DNA of 64,000 nt. Origin: CALDTK01 sp965215115. GTDB lineage: Bacteria; Bacteroidota; Bacteroidia; Chitinophagales; Saprospiraceae. This document shows positions 41,949 to 51,588 of this stretch, in pieces. The number at the start of each line of letters is the position of its first letter. Within the stretch, counting starts at the first letter, position 1. The DNA is taken from contig OZ244050.1 of NCBI GenBank assembly GCA_965215115.1, positions 2,294,001-2,358,000 on the forward strand, in the 5' to 3' direction. The notes under the pieces were generated by a model, which saw nothing but the letters and a program-made list of their open reading frames with translations, searched no databases and was not told the origin of the DNA. The position numbers and the translations under genes are program-made.

Positions 41949-42311
41949 ATGAACTTGCTCGACGAGTACTTCCTCAACCTCCCGCCGGCCCACCAGTCGA
42001 CGATGCTCGTGGTGCGCGAATTTCTTCTTGCGGAGCCCTATCGCCTCGTCGAGAAGTATAAGTGGCGCACGCCCGTCTACCACCACGGCGATCGTTACGT
42101 TTGCTACGTCTACCACGAGAAGAAGAAGCGTCGCAGCTACCTCGCCTTCGTCAACGCGCAGGCCTTCGAGCACGAACTCCTGCGCGCCGAAGGCCGGGAG
42201 ATGATGCGCTTCATCATCCTCGACCCGGACGCCGACGTACCACTGGAGGCGATCGCAGAGGTTTTGGCGCAAGCCCTGCCCGACCTCCCCGGTACAGCCT
42301 TAGCACGCTAG
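41949..42311 (+). CDS. DUF1801-like protein
   Basis: A 120-residue protein with MLVVREFLLAEPYRLVEKYKWRTPVYHHGDRYVCYVYH, the pattern of DUF1801/YdhG-like domains (weak iron/heme-binding claims exist for some). ATG 41949 is 23 bases after the phosphohexomutase stop, so cotranscription is likely. VLAQA near the C terminus is encoded by a GTH copy. Confidence 0.75.
   Translation: MNLLDEYFLNLPPAHQSTMLVVREFLLAEPYRLVEKYKWRTPVYHHGDRYVCYVYHEKKKRRSYLAFVNAQAFEHELLRAEGREMMRFIILDPDADVPLEAIAEVLAQALPDLPGTALAR
42262..42276 (+). repeat. GTH motif, GTTTTGGCGCAAGCC
   Basis: Sense in the DUF1801 gene, read VLAQA. Confidence 0.75.
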
Positions 42312-42405
42312 GCTACCCGTCGGCGGGCCAGTGCACCCCGGCGGCACCAGCGCCTTTCGCGCAGCCCAACGCACCGCAGACGCGCGCGGGTGCACCCGTA
42401 GCGCC

Positions 42406-43101
42406 CTACAGAAAGGCAATTAGGTTGATGATCGTCAACACCACTGTCATCCCAGCCCGCGTGCGCCTCGGCCCACGGTCGAAGTAGTACGCATTGCCGC
42501 CGGCGCCCGTGCGCTCGAAGCGCTCGAAGGTCTTGCGCGACATGCGCTCCGTCAACTCGTCGACGAACACGTGGGTGTAGGTACGTCGCTCCGTACGCGA
42601 GTACACCTCCAGCGTGTACACACTCCTGTTGGGTTTGTGGTGCCCCCCGTAGCGCCGCTGCGGCATTTGCGCCATGCCGTAGACGCTGTGCCACCGGCGC
42701 GGGAAGAGCATCACCGCGCGCCCGTCCGGCGTGAGCCGTAGCTCGGGGTAGTTGTAGGCGATGTCGAGCGCGTAGGCCGTGCCCCCGCCCATGAGTCGCG
42801 CGAGCGTCTCACGCCCGAAGCCCGCGTCGACCTCCGAGGCCGAGAGGTCGAGCAGCAAGGTGTCGTCGGTCTGGTTGAGGAACGATACGTACGGCTCGCC
42901 CCCGAAGCTCCAGAAGTCGTAGGCGATGACGAGGGCGCTGTCCTCGAAGACGTACGCGTCCGGCTCCGGCGTAAAGTTCGTCGCGCGCACCTCGTGGATG
43001 CTGTAGCGCGGCGAGCAGGCCGTGGCGCTGCCGAGCACCGCGACGAGCAGTGACCACATGACTAGCGCGAACGAGCGAGATGGTTTTGGCGAAAGCCGCA
43101 T
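42406..43101 (-). CDS. Putative lipoprotein with C-terminal membrane segment
   Basis: 231 residues. Signal peptide MWSLLVAVLGSATAC with lipobox ATAC, then a beta-rich domain (EVRATNFTPEPDAYVFEDSALVIAYDFWS), and a terminal hydrophobic helix (GMTVVLTIINLIAFL). No family recognised. ATG 43101 has a TACTTCGC box 4 bases upstream; MWSL at residue 15 is another possible start. The first codons are a GTH copy (RLSPKP). Confidence 0.55.
   Translation of the reverse strand: MRLSPKPSRSFALVMWSLLVAVLGSATACSPRYSIHEVRATNFTPEPDAYVFEDSALVIAYDFWSFGGEPYVSFLNQTDDTLLLDLSASEVDAGFGRETLARLMGGGTAYALDIAYNYPELRLTPDGRAVMLFPRRWHSVYGMAQMPQRRYGGHHKPNRSVYTLEVYSRTERRTYTHVFVDELTERMSRKTFERFERTGAGGNAYYFDRGPRRTRAGMTVVLTIINLIAFL
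43083..43097 (+). repeat. GTH motif, exact
   Basis: Antisense in the lipoprotein gene, codons 2-6 (RLSPKP). Confidence 0.9.
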
Positions 43102-43168
43102 AATCGCGAAGTAAACCCCCGTCCATAACGCCGACCCCCGAGCCCCAAGACTTTAACCCAACCCTAAC

Positions 43169-43263
43169 GCACCCCGCACCCCGCACCCCGCACCCCCGCA
43201 CCAAGGCACCCAGGCACCCCGCACCCCGCACCCCGCACCCCGCACCCCGCACCCCGCACCCCC
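43169..43263. repeat. CACCCCG heptamer array
   Basis: At least ten near-perfect units of ccccgca interrupted once by ccaaggcacccaggca. Lies in the gap between the divergent lipoprotein and acyl-CoA dehydrogenase genes, ending 64 bases before the latter. Confidence 0.9.
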
Positions 43264-43327
43264 GAACAATCCCCCCACCCCAAGACTTGCACTACCGAAG
43301 GCCCACGCCCACCGCCCAGACCCTGCC

Positions 43328-44503
43328 ATGGACCAACACACCCCCCCCGCCGACAGCCACGACGTCGCCAACGAGGGCGAGCTCAACGACGCCCTCCTGG
43401 CGTCCCTCGACAACTACAATCCCGACGGTTACAATCCGAGGGGCGTCGGCGCGGGCATCGACCTGCTCCGCGGCGAGGGCTGGCTCTCGCGTAGCCACAG
43501 TCCCGCCTTCGCCTGCCACGGACACGACTCCGAGGCCGGCGCGCGGGAAGGGTTCTCGCGTCAGCTCCAGCTCCTGTACGACGTCGGGCGCGGGAGCCTC
43601 CCGCTCGGGCGTATCTTCGAGGGACACGTCAACGCCATGGAGCTCGTGGCCCGCTTCGCCACGCCCACCCAACTCGCGCAGTACCACGCCGACGCCGCCG
43701 CCGGCAAGATGTTCGGGGTCTGGAACACCGAGGCCGCGGGCGGTATTAACGTCTACGACGAAGGCGAGGGCCGCTACCGACTCACGGGCGCGAAGACCTT
43801 CTGCTCCGGGGCTCGCGACGTGGAGCGCCCGATCATCACCGGGCACCTCTGGCGCGACGGGAGGGTGGTGGGCTGGCAGATGCTCATCGTCCCGATGGAA
43901 CGCGTCGGCGCCGAGCGCATCGACGACACCTTCTGGAGCCCCCTCGGGATGGAAGCATCGGCGAGCTTCGCGGTGGACTTCGAGGGACTCTACGTCTCGC
44001 AGGAGGACCTCCTCGGCGAGCCGGACGATTATCACCGCCAGCCGCACTTCAGCGGCGGGGCCATCCGCTTTGCGGCCGTGCAGCTCGGGGGCGCGCGCGC
44101 GCTCTACGATCAGGCCACGGCCCTGCTCAAGGCCATGCACCGCGAGCACGACCCCTACCAGTGCCACCGGATCGCCGACATGGAGCTCGCCCACCAGACG
44201 GGCCTCAACTGGCTCCAGCTCGCGCCGCAGTTCGCGCTGCCGGGCTGGCACGCCGACGAGGACGTGATCCACTACGCCAACATGACGCGCACCGCCATCC
44301 TGCGGGTCTGCAACGAGGTCTTGGACACGGCCGAGATGGCGGTCGGGGCGCGGGGCTTCCTACAGCCCAAATCAATCCAGCGTATCTACGCGGACCTGAA
44401 GATGTACCTCCGCCAGCCCGCCCCCGACAATGCCCTCGCCGCCGTCGGCCGCCACGCCGCGGAGCGTGCCCGTCTGCCGCAACGCGATCCCGTCGCTGTA
44501 TGA
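43328..44503 (+). CDS. Acyl-CoA dehydrogenase-like flavoprotein
   Basis: 391 residues, ACAD fold: middle-domain signature FGVWNTEAAGGINVYDEGEGRYRLTGAKTFCSGA (about 130-165), C-terminal helical domain with TRTAILRVCNEVLDTAEMAVGARGFLQ. The usual catalytic Glu cannot be placed with certainty. First of a row ACAD, PIG-L deacetylase, methyltransferase, with a convergent glycosyltransferase, a group that recurs in other bacteria next to each other; likely part of a pathway making or modifying a lipid or polyketide-like glycan (inference). Confidence 0.78.
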   Translation: MDQHTPPADSHDVANEGELNDALLASLDNYNPDGYNPRGVGAGIDLLRGEGWLSRSHSPAFACHGHDSEAGAREGFSRQLQLLYDVGRGSLPLGRIFEGHVNAMELVARFATPTQLAQYHADAAAGKMFGVWNTEAAGGINVYDEGEGRYRLTGAKTFCSGARDVERPIITGHLWRDGRVVGWQMLIVPMERVGAERIDDTFWSPLGMEASASFAVDFEGLYVSQEDLLGEPDDYHRQPHFSGGAIRFAAVQLGGARALYDQATALLKAMHREHDPYQCHRIADMELAHQTGLNWLQLAPQFALPGWHADEDVIHYANMTRTAILRVCNEVLDTAEMAVGARGFLQPKSIQRIYADLKMYLRQPAPDNALAAVGRHAAERARLPQRDPVAV

Positions 44504-44512
44504 GTTTCCCGT

Positions 44513-45265
44513 ATGAGTGAGATGCCGTACGCGGAGGCCTGGGCGGCTTTCGCCAAAACCGCCCGCCCCCTGAGTCCGAACGCCGTGTCCGGGAAGGTGC
44601 TCGCGCTCGTGCCCCACGCCGACGACGAGGTACTGGGTTTCGGGGGGCTGTACCGCGAACTCCTCGACCGCAACGTCGCCATCGACATCGTCCTCGTCAC
44701 CGACGGGGTCGGCTCCCACCCGAAGGCCGCGGGACACAACCCGGGACAACGTCGGCGCGTCCGCGAGGCCGAGATCCGGGAGGCGGTCCGCAGGCTCGGC
44801 GGACAGCACACGCAGATCGAGTTTTGGCGAAAGCCCGACACGCAACTGCCGCACCTCCCCGCCGCCCGCCGCCGGCGCTGCATCTCGCAAGTCGCCAAGA
44901 CCATCCGCGGCGGCTCGTACGCGACCGTGCTGACGCCCTGGCGCCGCGACCCCCACGGCGACCACCGCGCGATCACCGAGTGGGTCCTGGCCGCGCTGCC
45001 GCTCCTCGAATCGACCGAGCGCCCCACGCTCCTGGAGTACTGCGTGTGGCTGGGCCACCAGGGCAGCGCCGCCGACTTCCCGGCGGCGGGCACGGTAGAC
45101 CTCGTGAAGGTCGACGTCCAGGCGCACAAGGCCGCCAAGCGCCACGCCCTCGACGCGCACCAGTCCCAGCTCGGCGGCGTGTTCGACGATCCCGACGGCT
45201 TCACGATCCCCGCCTCCCTGGCCGCGGCTACGCAGCGCGATTACGAATACTTCCTCCGCTCATGA
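44513..45265 (+). CDS. PIG-L/LmbE family deacetylase
   Basis: 250 residues. The zinc site PHADDE (residues about 33-38) and PHGDHRAI near 155 identify a PIG-L type N-acetyl(glucosamine) deacetylase. Starts 9 bases after the dehydrogenase stop and overlaps the methyltransferase by ATGA. Two GTH copies (AFAKT, FWRKP). Confidence 0.88.
   Translation: MSEMPYAEAWAAFAKTARPLSPNAVSGKVLALVPHADDEVLGFGGLYRELLDRNVAIDIVLVTDGVGSHPKAAGHNPGQRRRVREAEIREAVRRLGGQHTQIEFWRKPDTQLPHLPAARRRRCISQVAKTIRGGSYATVLTPWRRDPHGDHRAITEWVLAALPLLESTERPTLLEYCVWLGHQGSAADFPAAGTVDLVKVDVQAHKAAKRHALDAHQSQLGGVFDDPDGFTIPASLAAATQRDYEYFLRS
44545..44559 (-). repeat. GTH motif, exact
   Basis: Antisense in the PIG-L gene, read AFAKT. Confidence 0.9.
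44821..44835 (+). repeat. GTH motif, exact
   Basis: Sense in the PIG-L gene, read FWRKP. Confidence 0.9.
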
Positions 45266-45879
45266 GCGAGCCGCGCCGGCGTCCGACCGAGAGCCTCGAC
45301 GAGGCCTACTTCGACAAGATCTACTCGACCTCCGACGACCCCTGGGGCTTCGAGACCCGCGAGTACGAACGCGAGAAGTACGCCCGCACCATCGCGATGC
45401 TCCCGCGCGAGCGCTACCGGCGGTGTTTGGAGATCGGCTGCTCCGTCGGCGTGCTGAGTGGCCTGCTGTTGGAGCGTTGCGACGCGCTGTTCGCCACGGA
45501 GATCAACGACCGGGCGCTCGCCGCGGCGCAGAGGCGACACGCGGGCCGGGCCACGGCGCAATTGGTGAAGATGAACTTCCCCGAACAGGTGCCGCCGGGG
45601 ACCTTCGACCTGGTCGTCCTCTCGGAGGTGGCGTACTACTGGGCGGCGCCGGCGTTTCGGCTTGCGCAAAGACTGATCCTGGACCAACTGTTGGAGTCCG
45701 GCGGCACACTGATGCTGGTGCACTACACGCCCGTCGAGACGGACTACCCGATGACGGGGGATGAGGTCCACGAGGCCTACGTAACGGAGAGCGAGGAGGG
45801 CGACGCGAGGCTAAAGCACGTGGGGGACTACCGCGGGGAGCAGTACCGGATCGATGTCTTCGAGCGACGGCTGCGCTGA
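45262..45879 (+). CDS. SAM-dependent methyltransferase (NodS-like)
   Basis: 205 residues. Opens with YFDKIYSTSDDPWGFETREYEREKY, typical of NodS-like class I methyltransferases; motif I LEIGCSVGVLSGLL; motif IV-like LVVLSEVAYYW. Coupled to the PIG-L gene, consistent with methylation of the freed amine (inference). Ends before a strong bidirectional terminator. Confidence 0.87.
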   Translation: MSEPRRRPTESLDEAYFDKIYSTSDDPWGFETREYEREKYARTIAMLPRERYRRCLEIGCSVGVLSGLLLERCDALFATEINDRALAAAQRRHAGRATAQLVKMNFPEQVPPGTFDLVVLSEVAYYWAAPAFRLAQRLILDQLLESGGTLMLVHYTPVETDYPMTGDEVHEAYVTESEEGDARLKHVGDYRGEQYRIDVFERRLR

Positions 45880-45922
45880 GCGTCAGTCGCTTCCACGTCC
45901 ACGCTGGCCGAGCCGCCCGCAA

Positions 45923-45984
45923 AGCCGTGTTTGCCTGCTTAGAGAAGGGGTGGGGGCCCCTTCTCTAAGCAGGCAAACACGGCT
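45923..45984. terminator. 28-bp perfect inverted repeat, bidirectional terminator
   Basis: Arms 45923-45950 and 45957-45984, loop TGGGGG. Between convergent methyltransferase and glycosyltransferase genes. Confidence 0.85.
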
Positions 45985-46012
45985 CGCCACAATGGTGCAC
46001 CCAAGAGCAATC

Positions 46013-47206
46013 CTACGCCGCGATCCCGATCCGGCGGTGGGGCGTGGTGGTCCGGGTTTGGGCAAGCGCGAGCGGCTTCGCGGCCAGCAACTGCCCTTCC
46101 CCGAAAGCGGCCTTTAGGGTGGCGTAAGCCTCGGGCAGCGGGCGCTTCGGAAAGCGCGCTTCGCGTAGCTGGACGGTATCCGCGTCACTCCAGAACGCGC
46201 GCCACCTCGCCTCGAAGGGAGCCGTCGTATCTGTCCTTCCCCAAGCCTCGACGAGCCTGCCGCTCGGGTCGAAGTAGTTGATCGGCGGGCGACCTTCCCG
46301 CAGGGAGGCCTTGAGGGCATACTTCCAGACCAGGCCATTGACGCAGGGCATCAGCGGCCACTTCTGCTCGGCGTAGTCATTCTCCCAGGCGGCCAGTTGC
46401 TTCGCCATGCCCCACTCCGCGCGGCCGTCGGTGCGTGTGCTCGTGTACACCACGAACGAACGCGGGTAGGCGACCACCTGGCCCGCGTCTAGCAGGCGGC
46501 GGCGCATCAGCTGGTCTTCGTCGTAAGAGCGGATCGGCAGGCCACCGACCTGGCGGTAGGCTTCCAGGCTTACGCCAAAACCTGCCCCGCCGAAGTCGCC
46601 GTGCGTAGGTTGTGTGTCCAGCGCTCCCCGGTAGTAGCGGTAGCGCAGGGCGGCGTGGAGGGCCCGGTAGGCGTTGATCACCGCCCCGATCTGCGACGGG
46701 TCGGCCTCGCCGGCGAGGATGTGCGCGCCCACGGCATCGGCGCCGCGCTCGAGCCAGGCGTAGGCCTCGGCCACGGCGTTGGGCGCGAGGCGAGTGTCGG
46801 CGTCGGTGCTCAGCAGCATTCGCTCGCCAGTGCCGTTTTGCTCGAGTAGACTGGCCGCGATCTCCATCCCGAGGCTCCGTGCCGAGCCTACGTGTGCCTC
46901 GGCAGCCGGGAAGTCGATGTCGACCAGGACCAGCGGTACCGTCGGGTGACTCGCGTGCCAGCGCACCACCTCGCCGCAGGTGGCGTCCGTGGTACCGTTG
47001 ACGACCACGACGGTGACGAACTGCCCCGCGAGGCTCCGCCCGTCGACCGACCACTGGCAACGGATGGCCTCGAGGCAGGAGAGGATACGGTCGACCTCAT
47101 TGCGCGCGGGGATGACCACGGCGGAGTGCCACGCCTGGTCCGCCGCCCCGACAGAGACAGCGTAACGCCCGCCGTGGGGGAGCTTGGGCAGCAGTAGGGT
47201 TGGCAT
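46013..47206 (-). CDS. Family 2 glycosyltransferase
   Basis: About 397 residues, GT-A fold: AVVIPARNEVDRILSCLEAIR near residue 30, the DxD-like STDADTRLAPNA near 130, GGAGFGVSLEAYRQVGGLP near 205 and DEDQLMRRRLLDAG. Start chosen at ATG 47206 (MPTLLLPKLPHGG); ATGs at 47227 and 47281 are also in frame. Convergent with the ACAD/PIG-L/methyltransferase row and probably the fourth member of that pathway. Confidence 0.83.
   Translation of the reverse strand: MPTLLLPKLPHGGRYAVSVGAADQAWHSAVVIPARNEVDRILSCLEAIRCQWSVDGRSLAGQFVTVVVVNGTTDATCGEVVRWHASHPTVPLVLVDIDFPAAEAHVGSARSLGMEIAASLLEQNGTGERMLLSTDADTRLAPNAVAEAYAWLERGADAVGAHILAGEADPSQIGAVINAYRALHAALRYRYYRGALDTQPTHGDFGGAGFGVSLEAYRQVGGLPIRSYDEDQLMRRRLLDAGQVVAYPRSFVVYTSTRTDGRAEWGMAKQLAAWENDYAEQKWPLMPCVNGLVWKYALKASLREGRPPINYFDPSGRLVEAWGRTDTTAPFEARWRAFWSDADTVQLREARFPKRPLPEAYATLKAAFGEGQLLAAKPLALAQTRTTTPHRRIGIAA
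46567..46581 (-). repeat. GTH motif, GTTTTGGCGTAAGCC
   Basis: Sense in the glycosyltransferase gene, read GFGVS. Confidence 0.75.
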
Positions 47207-47350
47207 GCGGGAGATGTGCCATTGCATATCGGTTCGGCCATAACAATAGTTCGGCACACGCGCGTGCCGGCTGTATGCCATTTTGAATTTGCCAACAGGT
47301 GGTCGCCGGGCACCGGACCCACGTTTTAGAATGTGCTAATGTGTAATTAC

Positions 47351-48067
47351 TTACAGGACAGATACTCCATTCGCATCTGTAACTAGCACATGCGACATGT
47401 AGTCCAGGAAAGGACGCATCGCGACGAAGGTCCGCAGGACTTCTCCACTGAAGTTTTCGTCGGCCACTTCCTGCTTCGTGAAGGTCCGGACGAGGACGAA
47501 GCTCTTGTGGCGCAGCAGGTCGATGGCGGGGTGGTCCTTGGGGTAGTCCCGCGGGGCGGTCTTGAGCATGTCTGCCCGGTGGAGCTCCCCGCCGAACACG
47601 GATTTGATTGGCTCGGAGGCGAGCAGTTTCCGGAAGGCTACGTGGTCGACGGCGAGCTCCTCGCGGATACGCTTGAGGTCGTCCTTCTCCGGGGCCCAGA
47701 AGCCGCCGCCGACGAAGCACTCGCCGCCCGTGGGCACGTCCGGGAAGTACTCCAGTCCGCCGGGCTCCACGTGCCAGTAGTAGCCCCCGCGGCGCTCCTT
47801 GCCGAGGCGGTCCATGCCCCCGCCCCAGAACCGTTTGTACGGCGTCTTGTCCTTCGAGAAGCGCGTGTCGCGGTAGATGCGCATCGTGTGCGAGCGCTTC
47901 GGCTCCAGCTCATCGGTCTCGGCGAGGGCGTCGAAGAGTGTTTTGGCGAAAGCCTCGACCTCGTCCTTGGCGTCCGTGTAGCGGTCCTTGTTGTCGTTAA
48001 ACCAGTCGCGGTCGTTGTTGCGCTGGAGGTCGCGCATGAAGGTGGCGGGGCGGGAGGGGAAGCGCAT
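47351..48067 (-). CDS. DUF2461 (TIGR02453) family protein
   Basis: 238 residues; family pattern FMRDLQRNNDRDWFNDNKDRY at the start, RIYRDTRFSKDKTPYKRFWG in the middle, YPKDHPAIDLLRHKSF near the end. Function unknown. ATG 48067 directly follows a GT-rich repeat array. AFAKT near residue 43 is a GTH copy. Confidence 0.88.
   Translation of the reverse strand: MRFPSRPATFMRDLQRNNDRDWFNDNKDRYTDAKDEVEAFAKTLFDALAETDELEPKRSHTMRIYRDTRFSKDKTPYKRFWGGGMDRLGKERRGGYYWHVEPGGLEYFPDVPTGGECFVGGGFWAPEKDDLKRIREELAVDHVAFRKLLASEPIKSVFGGELHRADMLKTAPRDYPKDHPAIDLLRHKSFVLVRTFTKQEVADENFSGEVLRTFVAMRPFLDYMSHVLVTDANGVSVL
47940..47954 (+). repeat. GTH motif, exact
   Basis: Antisense in the DUF2461 gene, read AFAKT. Confidence 0.9.
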
Positions 48068-48079
48068 GGGGGGGGGAGA

Positions 48080-48226
48080 TGATGGGTGGATGGGTGGATG
48101 GTTTGATGGTTGGATGGGTGGATGGGTGGATGGGGCGATGGGCCTACGGGCAGCGTCTGACGGGCAACATCCACTCATCAGACCATCCACCCATCCACCC
48201 ATCCAAAATCCACCCATCCAAAATCC
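48080..48226. repeat. ATGGGTGG octamer arrays in inverted pair
   Basis: Left array 48080-48140 of GGATGGGT units, right array 48183-48226 of the reverse complement (ccatccacc). The arms can pair over at least 22 bases. Occupies the whole gap between the DUF2461 start and the PaaI stop. Confidence 0.85.
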
Positions 48227-48631
48227 CTACTCCCACTCCTCTTCCAAGAAATAACACGTCGCCTTAAACAGCGCCACCGACTCGCCGGCCCGCGTCAGCC
48301 TCGCTTCGTAGCGCCCGAGTCGCCGGCCGCGGTGCTGCTCGCGCGTGTGGCACTCGACCACGTCTCCGGCGTACAGCGGCCGCAGGTACGACATCGTCGT
48401 CTCGGCCGCGACGGCCTTCGCGCCGTGACTGTTGCACGCGAACGCGAAGCCCGAGTCCGCCACCGCGTGCGCGATCCCGCCGTGGGCCGTGCCGTGGCCG
48501 TTGAGCATCTCGTCGCGGACCTTAAAGCGGATGCGGCTTTCGCCAAAACCCACGCTCAGGACTTCCACCCCGAGCCAGGCGCTGAAGGCATCGCGGTCGA
48601 GCATGCGGGCGGTGATGGTCTCCGGAGACAT
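48227..48631 (-). CDS. PaaI-like hotdog thioesterase
   Basis: 134 residues, single hotdog domain: LNGHGTAHGGIAHAVADSGFAFACNSHG carries the family's catalytic Asp region, and AETTMSYLRPLYAGDVVE the second strand. Hydrolyses hydroxyphenylacetyl-CoA-type thioesters in phenylacetate catabolism. Divergent from a PaaJ-like thiolase 151 bases away, which supports this role. Confidence 0.85.
   Translation of the reverse strand: MSPETITARMLDRDAFSAWLGVEVLSVGFGESRIRFKVRDEMLNGHGTAHGGIAHAVADSGFAFACNSHGAKAVAAETTMSYLRPLYAGDVVECHTREQHRGRRLGRYEARLTRAGESVALFKATCYFLEEEWE
48535..48549 (-). repeat. GTH motif, exact
   Basis: Sense in the PaaI-like gene, read GFGES. Confidence 0.9.
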
Positions 48632-48782
48632 AAAGTTGGAAAGTTGAAGATTGAAAAGCGAAAAGTGGCTTTGCTGGCGCGAGCTGGCGGCTGTGTGGGC
48701 GCGCTAAGGTGGGACGGGCGCCAGCGTGTGCACGATCGAACGGCTAACTTTCCCGCTTTTTCCTCTCCAACTCTCCAAGCTC

Positions 48783-49988
<1,206 letters not shown>

Positions 49989-50039
49989 GGCGATTGGGTC
50001 AGGAAGCCGAATCGCCCGATGGATCTCGGTGCCACGCTG

Positions 50040-50047
50040 TACCTTTG
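50040..50047 (+). promoter_or_regulatory. -7 box TACCTTTG, leaderless
   Basis: An exact TAnnTTTG ending 4 bases before the vapB ATG at 50052. Confidence 0.65.
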
Positions 50048-50051
50048 AGAC

Positions 50052-50261
50052 ATGGCAGATGCAACTATCAATGTACCCGTCGCGAAGGCATTACTGCCTC
50101 AAGTGATGGAGGCAACGGGCGTTCAGAACGAACAGGAGGCTGTGGAGGCTGCTCTGCGCGCGTTCATCCAACGCAATGCGGCGATGCGGCTCGCGGGTAT
50201 CGGCGGCAAGTATGAGTTTCACGAAGGCTTCCTCGAAGAGGAGTTAGCTGGTCGGATTTGA
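50052..50261 (+). CDS. VapB-type antitoxin
   Basis: 69 residues. An N-terminal short strand (ATINVPVAKAL) and a helix (NEQEAVEAALRAFIQRNAAMRLAGIGGKYEFHEG), the DUF2191/VapB layout with a C-terminal toxin-binding tail. Overlaps the toxin gene by 4 bases. Confidence 0.85.
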   Translation: MADATINVPVAKALLPQVMEATGVQNEQEAVEAALRAFIQRNAAMRLAGIGGKYEFHEGFLEEELAGRI

Positions 50262-50662
50262 ACGAGCGGTTCGTCGTCGATAGCTCGATTTGGATTGATG
50301 TCGTCGCGCAACGCGACGGTCCGAAGGTCGAAACCCTGCAGTATGCCCTTTTGGAGAATCCGACCTTAGTGCTGTTGAGTGACCTCGTCATTCATGAGGT
50401 CCTCAAGGGCGTTCGGGGATCGAAGAACCGCCGTGAGTTGCGCGTAGATTTTGCTTTACTGCCACAAGTGGAGATGGTGAACAGTGCCCGCGCCCAGATC
50501 GCCGCCGAGCGCTACGCCATCCTCCGCGAGCAAGGCATCACCATTCGCAGCTCTATCGACACCCTCATCGCGAGCTACTGCATCGACGAAGATCTGCCGC
50601 TGCTCTTCACCGACCGTGACTTCCTACCCTTCGTGACGCACTTCGGCCTCCGCGCGGCCTAG
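50258..50662 (+). CDS. VapC-type PIN-domain toxin ribonuclease
   Basis: 134 residues, starting at TTG 50258 inside the vapB stop. PIN acidic residues: D8 (FVVDSSIWID), E in IHEVLKG, D in SIDTLIASY, and D in FTDRDF. Would cleave tRNA or rRNA when free of VapB. Confidence 0.9.
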   Translation: MNERFVVDSSIWIDVVAQRDGPKVETLQYALLENPTLVLLSDLVIHEVLKGVRGSKNRRELRVDFALLPQVEMVNSARAQIAAERYAILREQGITIRSSIDTLIASYCIDEDLPLLFTDRDFLPFVTHFGLRAA

Positions 50663-50668
50663 GCGGCG

Positions 50669-51160
50669 CTAGTTGTTCTTCGCGTCCACCAGATCCCGAA
50701 TGATGCCGCCGTCGTCGATGCCGAGCCGCAGCGCCGAGCTCTTGTCGGCCGCGCCGAGCTCCTCGATCGTGTCCTCGCGGGCGCTCACGACGTAGATCGT
50801 ATGATCCTCGGTGATGGTGGCGGCCGACTGGCTCACGCCCTCGCCGTCGACGTAGCTCCCGGCGATGACGCGGTTCTCGACCGGCTCCCCGCGCTTGTCG
50901 AAGGTCACGATGCGGTAGTGGTTGTGCAGCAGGCCCGCTTTCCAGTACACGAGGGCAGTGTACTCCTTACGGGAAAACTGCGCGCACGCCAGCACCTCCG
51001 TGAACTCGTCGAGCTCCGGCTCGAGCGGCGCGACGAACTCGGCCAGCGCTTCGTCGGGGATGAGTTTACCGACCGCCTCGTACGTACGGTAGGTGTCCTC
51101 CCCGAAGTGCAGCGGGAAATCGGCTTTCGGGAAGAGCTTCGTGAAATCTCTGAAGGACAT
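50669..51160 (-). CDS. Hypothetical protein
   Basis: 163 residues, mostly alpha/beta, starting MSFRDFTKLFPKADFPLHFGEDTY. No signal peptide or membrane segment and no family recognised. The open frame continues to 51514 but that part looks non-coding. Convergent with vapC, 6 bases from its stop. Confidence 0.6.
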   Translation of the reverse strand: MSFRDFTKLFPKADFPLHFGEDTYRTYEAVGKLIPDEALAEFVAPLEPELDEFTEVLACAQFSRKEYTALVYWKAGLLHNHYRIVTFDKRGEPVENRVIAGSYVDGEGVSQSAATITEDHTIYVVSAREDTIEELGAADKSSALRLGIDDGGIIRDLVDAKNN

Positions 51161-51282
51161 GGGGGGCTTTTGGACGATGGACCGGCTGCGCCTGTCGGAC
51201 CGCTGTGCTGTCGGATGCTTGGCAGGAGCGAAACCGTTTACCGAGTCCTGAGCCACGGCGTCGGCTGAGCCCGAGGTCGTAG

Positions 51283-51297
51283 GTTTTGCCGAAAGGC
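51283..51297 (+). repeat. GTH motif, C-form exact
   Basis: Intergenic, upstream of sdhC. Confidence 0.85.
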
Positions 51298-51554
51298 GGA
51301 CAAGGAACGCGATGTGCATCGAGCCGGTTGAAGGACGCCGGGCCACGCGCGCCGGGCCCCCGGGAGGCGGTAGCCAAAAACAAACGTCGCTGCGCAGCAG
51401 CTCCGTAGATTTCCCCTCGGGGGCTAGGGGGGACCACGCCCCCAACGCACCCCTGTACAGCCCCCAATCCTTAAACCCAGTATAAATAACCCCTTCCGCC
51501 CCCACGCCCCGCATCCCGCCCGCCGTCCATCTGTGCCGCGCCCCGTCTGGGTAG

Positions 51555-51562
51555 TACCTTTG
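51555..51562 (+). promoter_or_regulatory. -7 box TACCTTTG of the sdh operon
   Basis: Exact TAnnTTTG, 26 bases before the sdhC ATG; here a short leader, unlike most genes in the window. Confidence 0.6.
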
Positions 51563-51588
51563 TGCAAGTCTAAAAGCGGTACGCGATT

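Larger units (their letters stand above)
51161..51588. other. Intergenic region upstream of sdhC
   Basis: Holds a GTH copy (51283-51297) and the sdh promoter (TACCTTTG at 51555-51562). The rest shows no gene or repeat I can support. Confidence 0.5.

Noticed and set aside
43169..43263. CRISPR array
   Set aside because: Seven-base units without spacers; a simple tandem repeat.
51161..51514. N-terminal extension of the hypothetical protein at 50669
   Set aside because: Open only because of high GC; includes Pro/Arg-rich non-protein-like sequence and a GTH copy.
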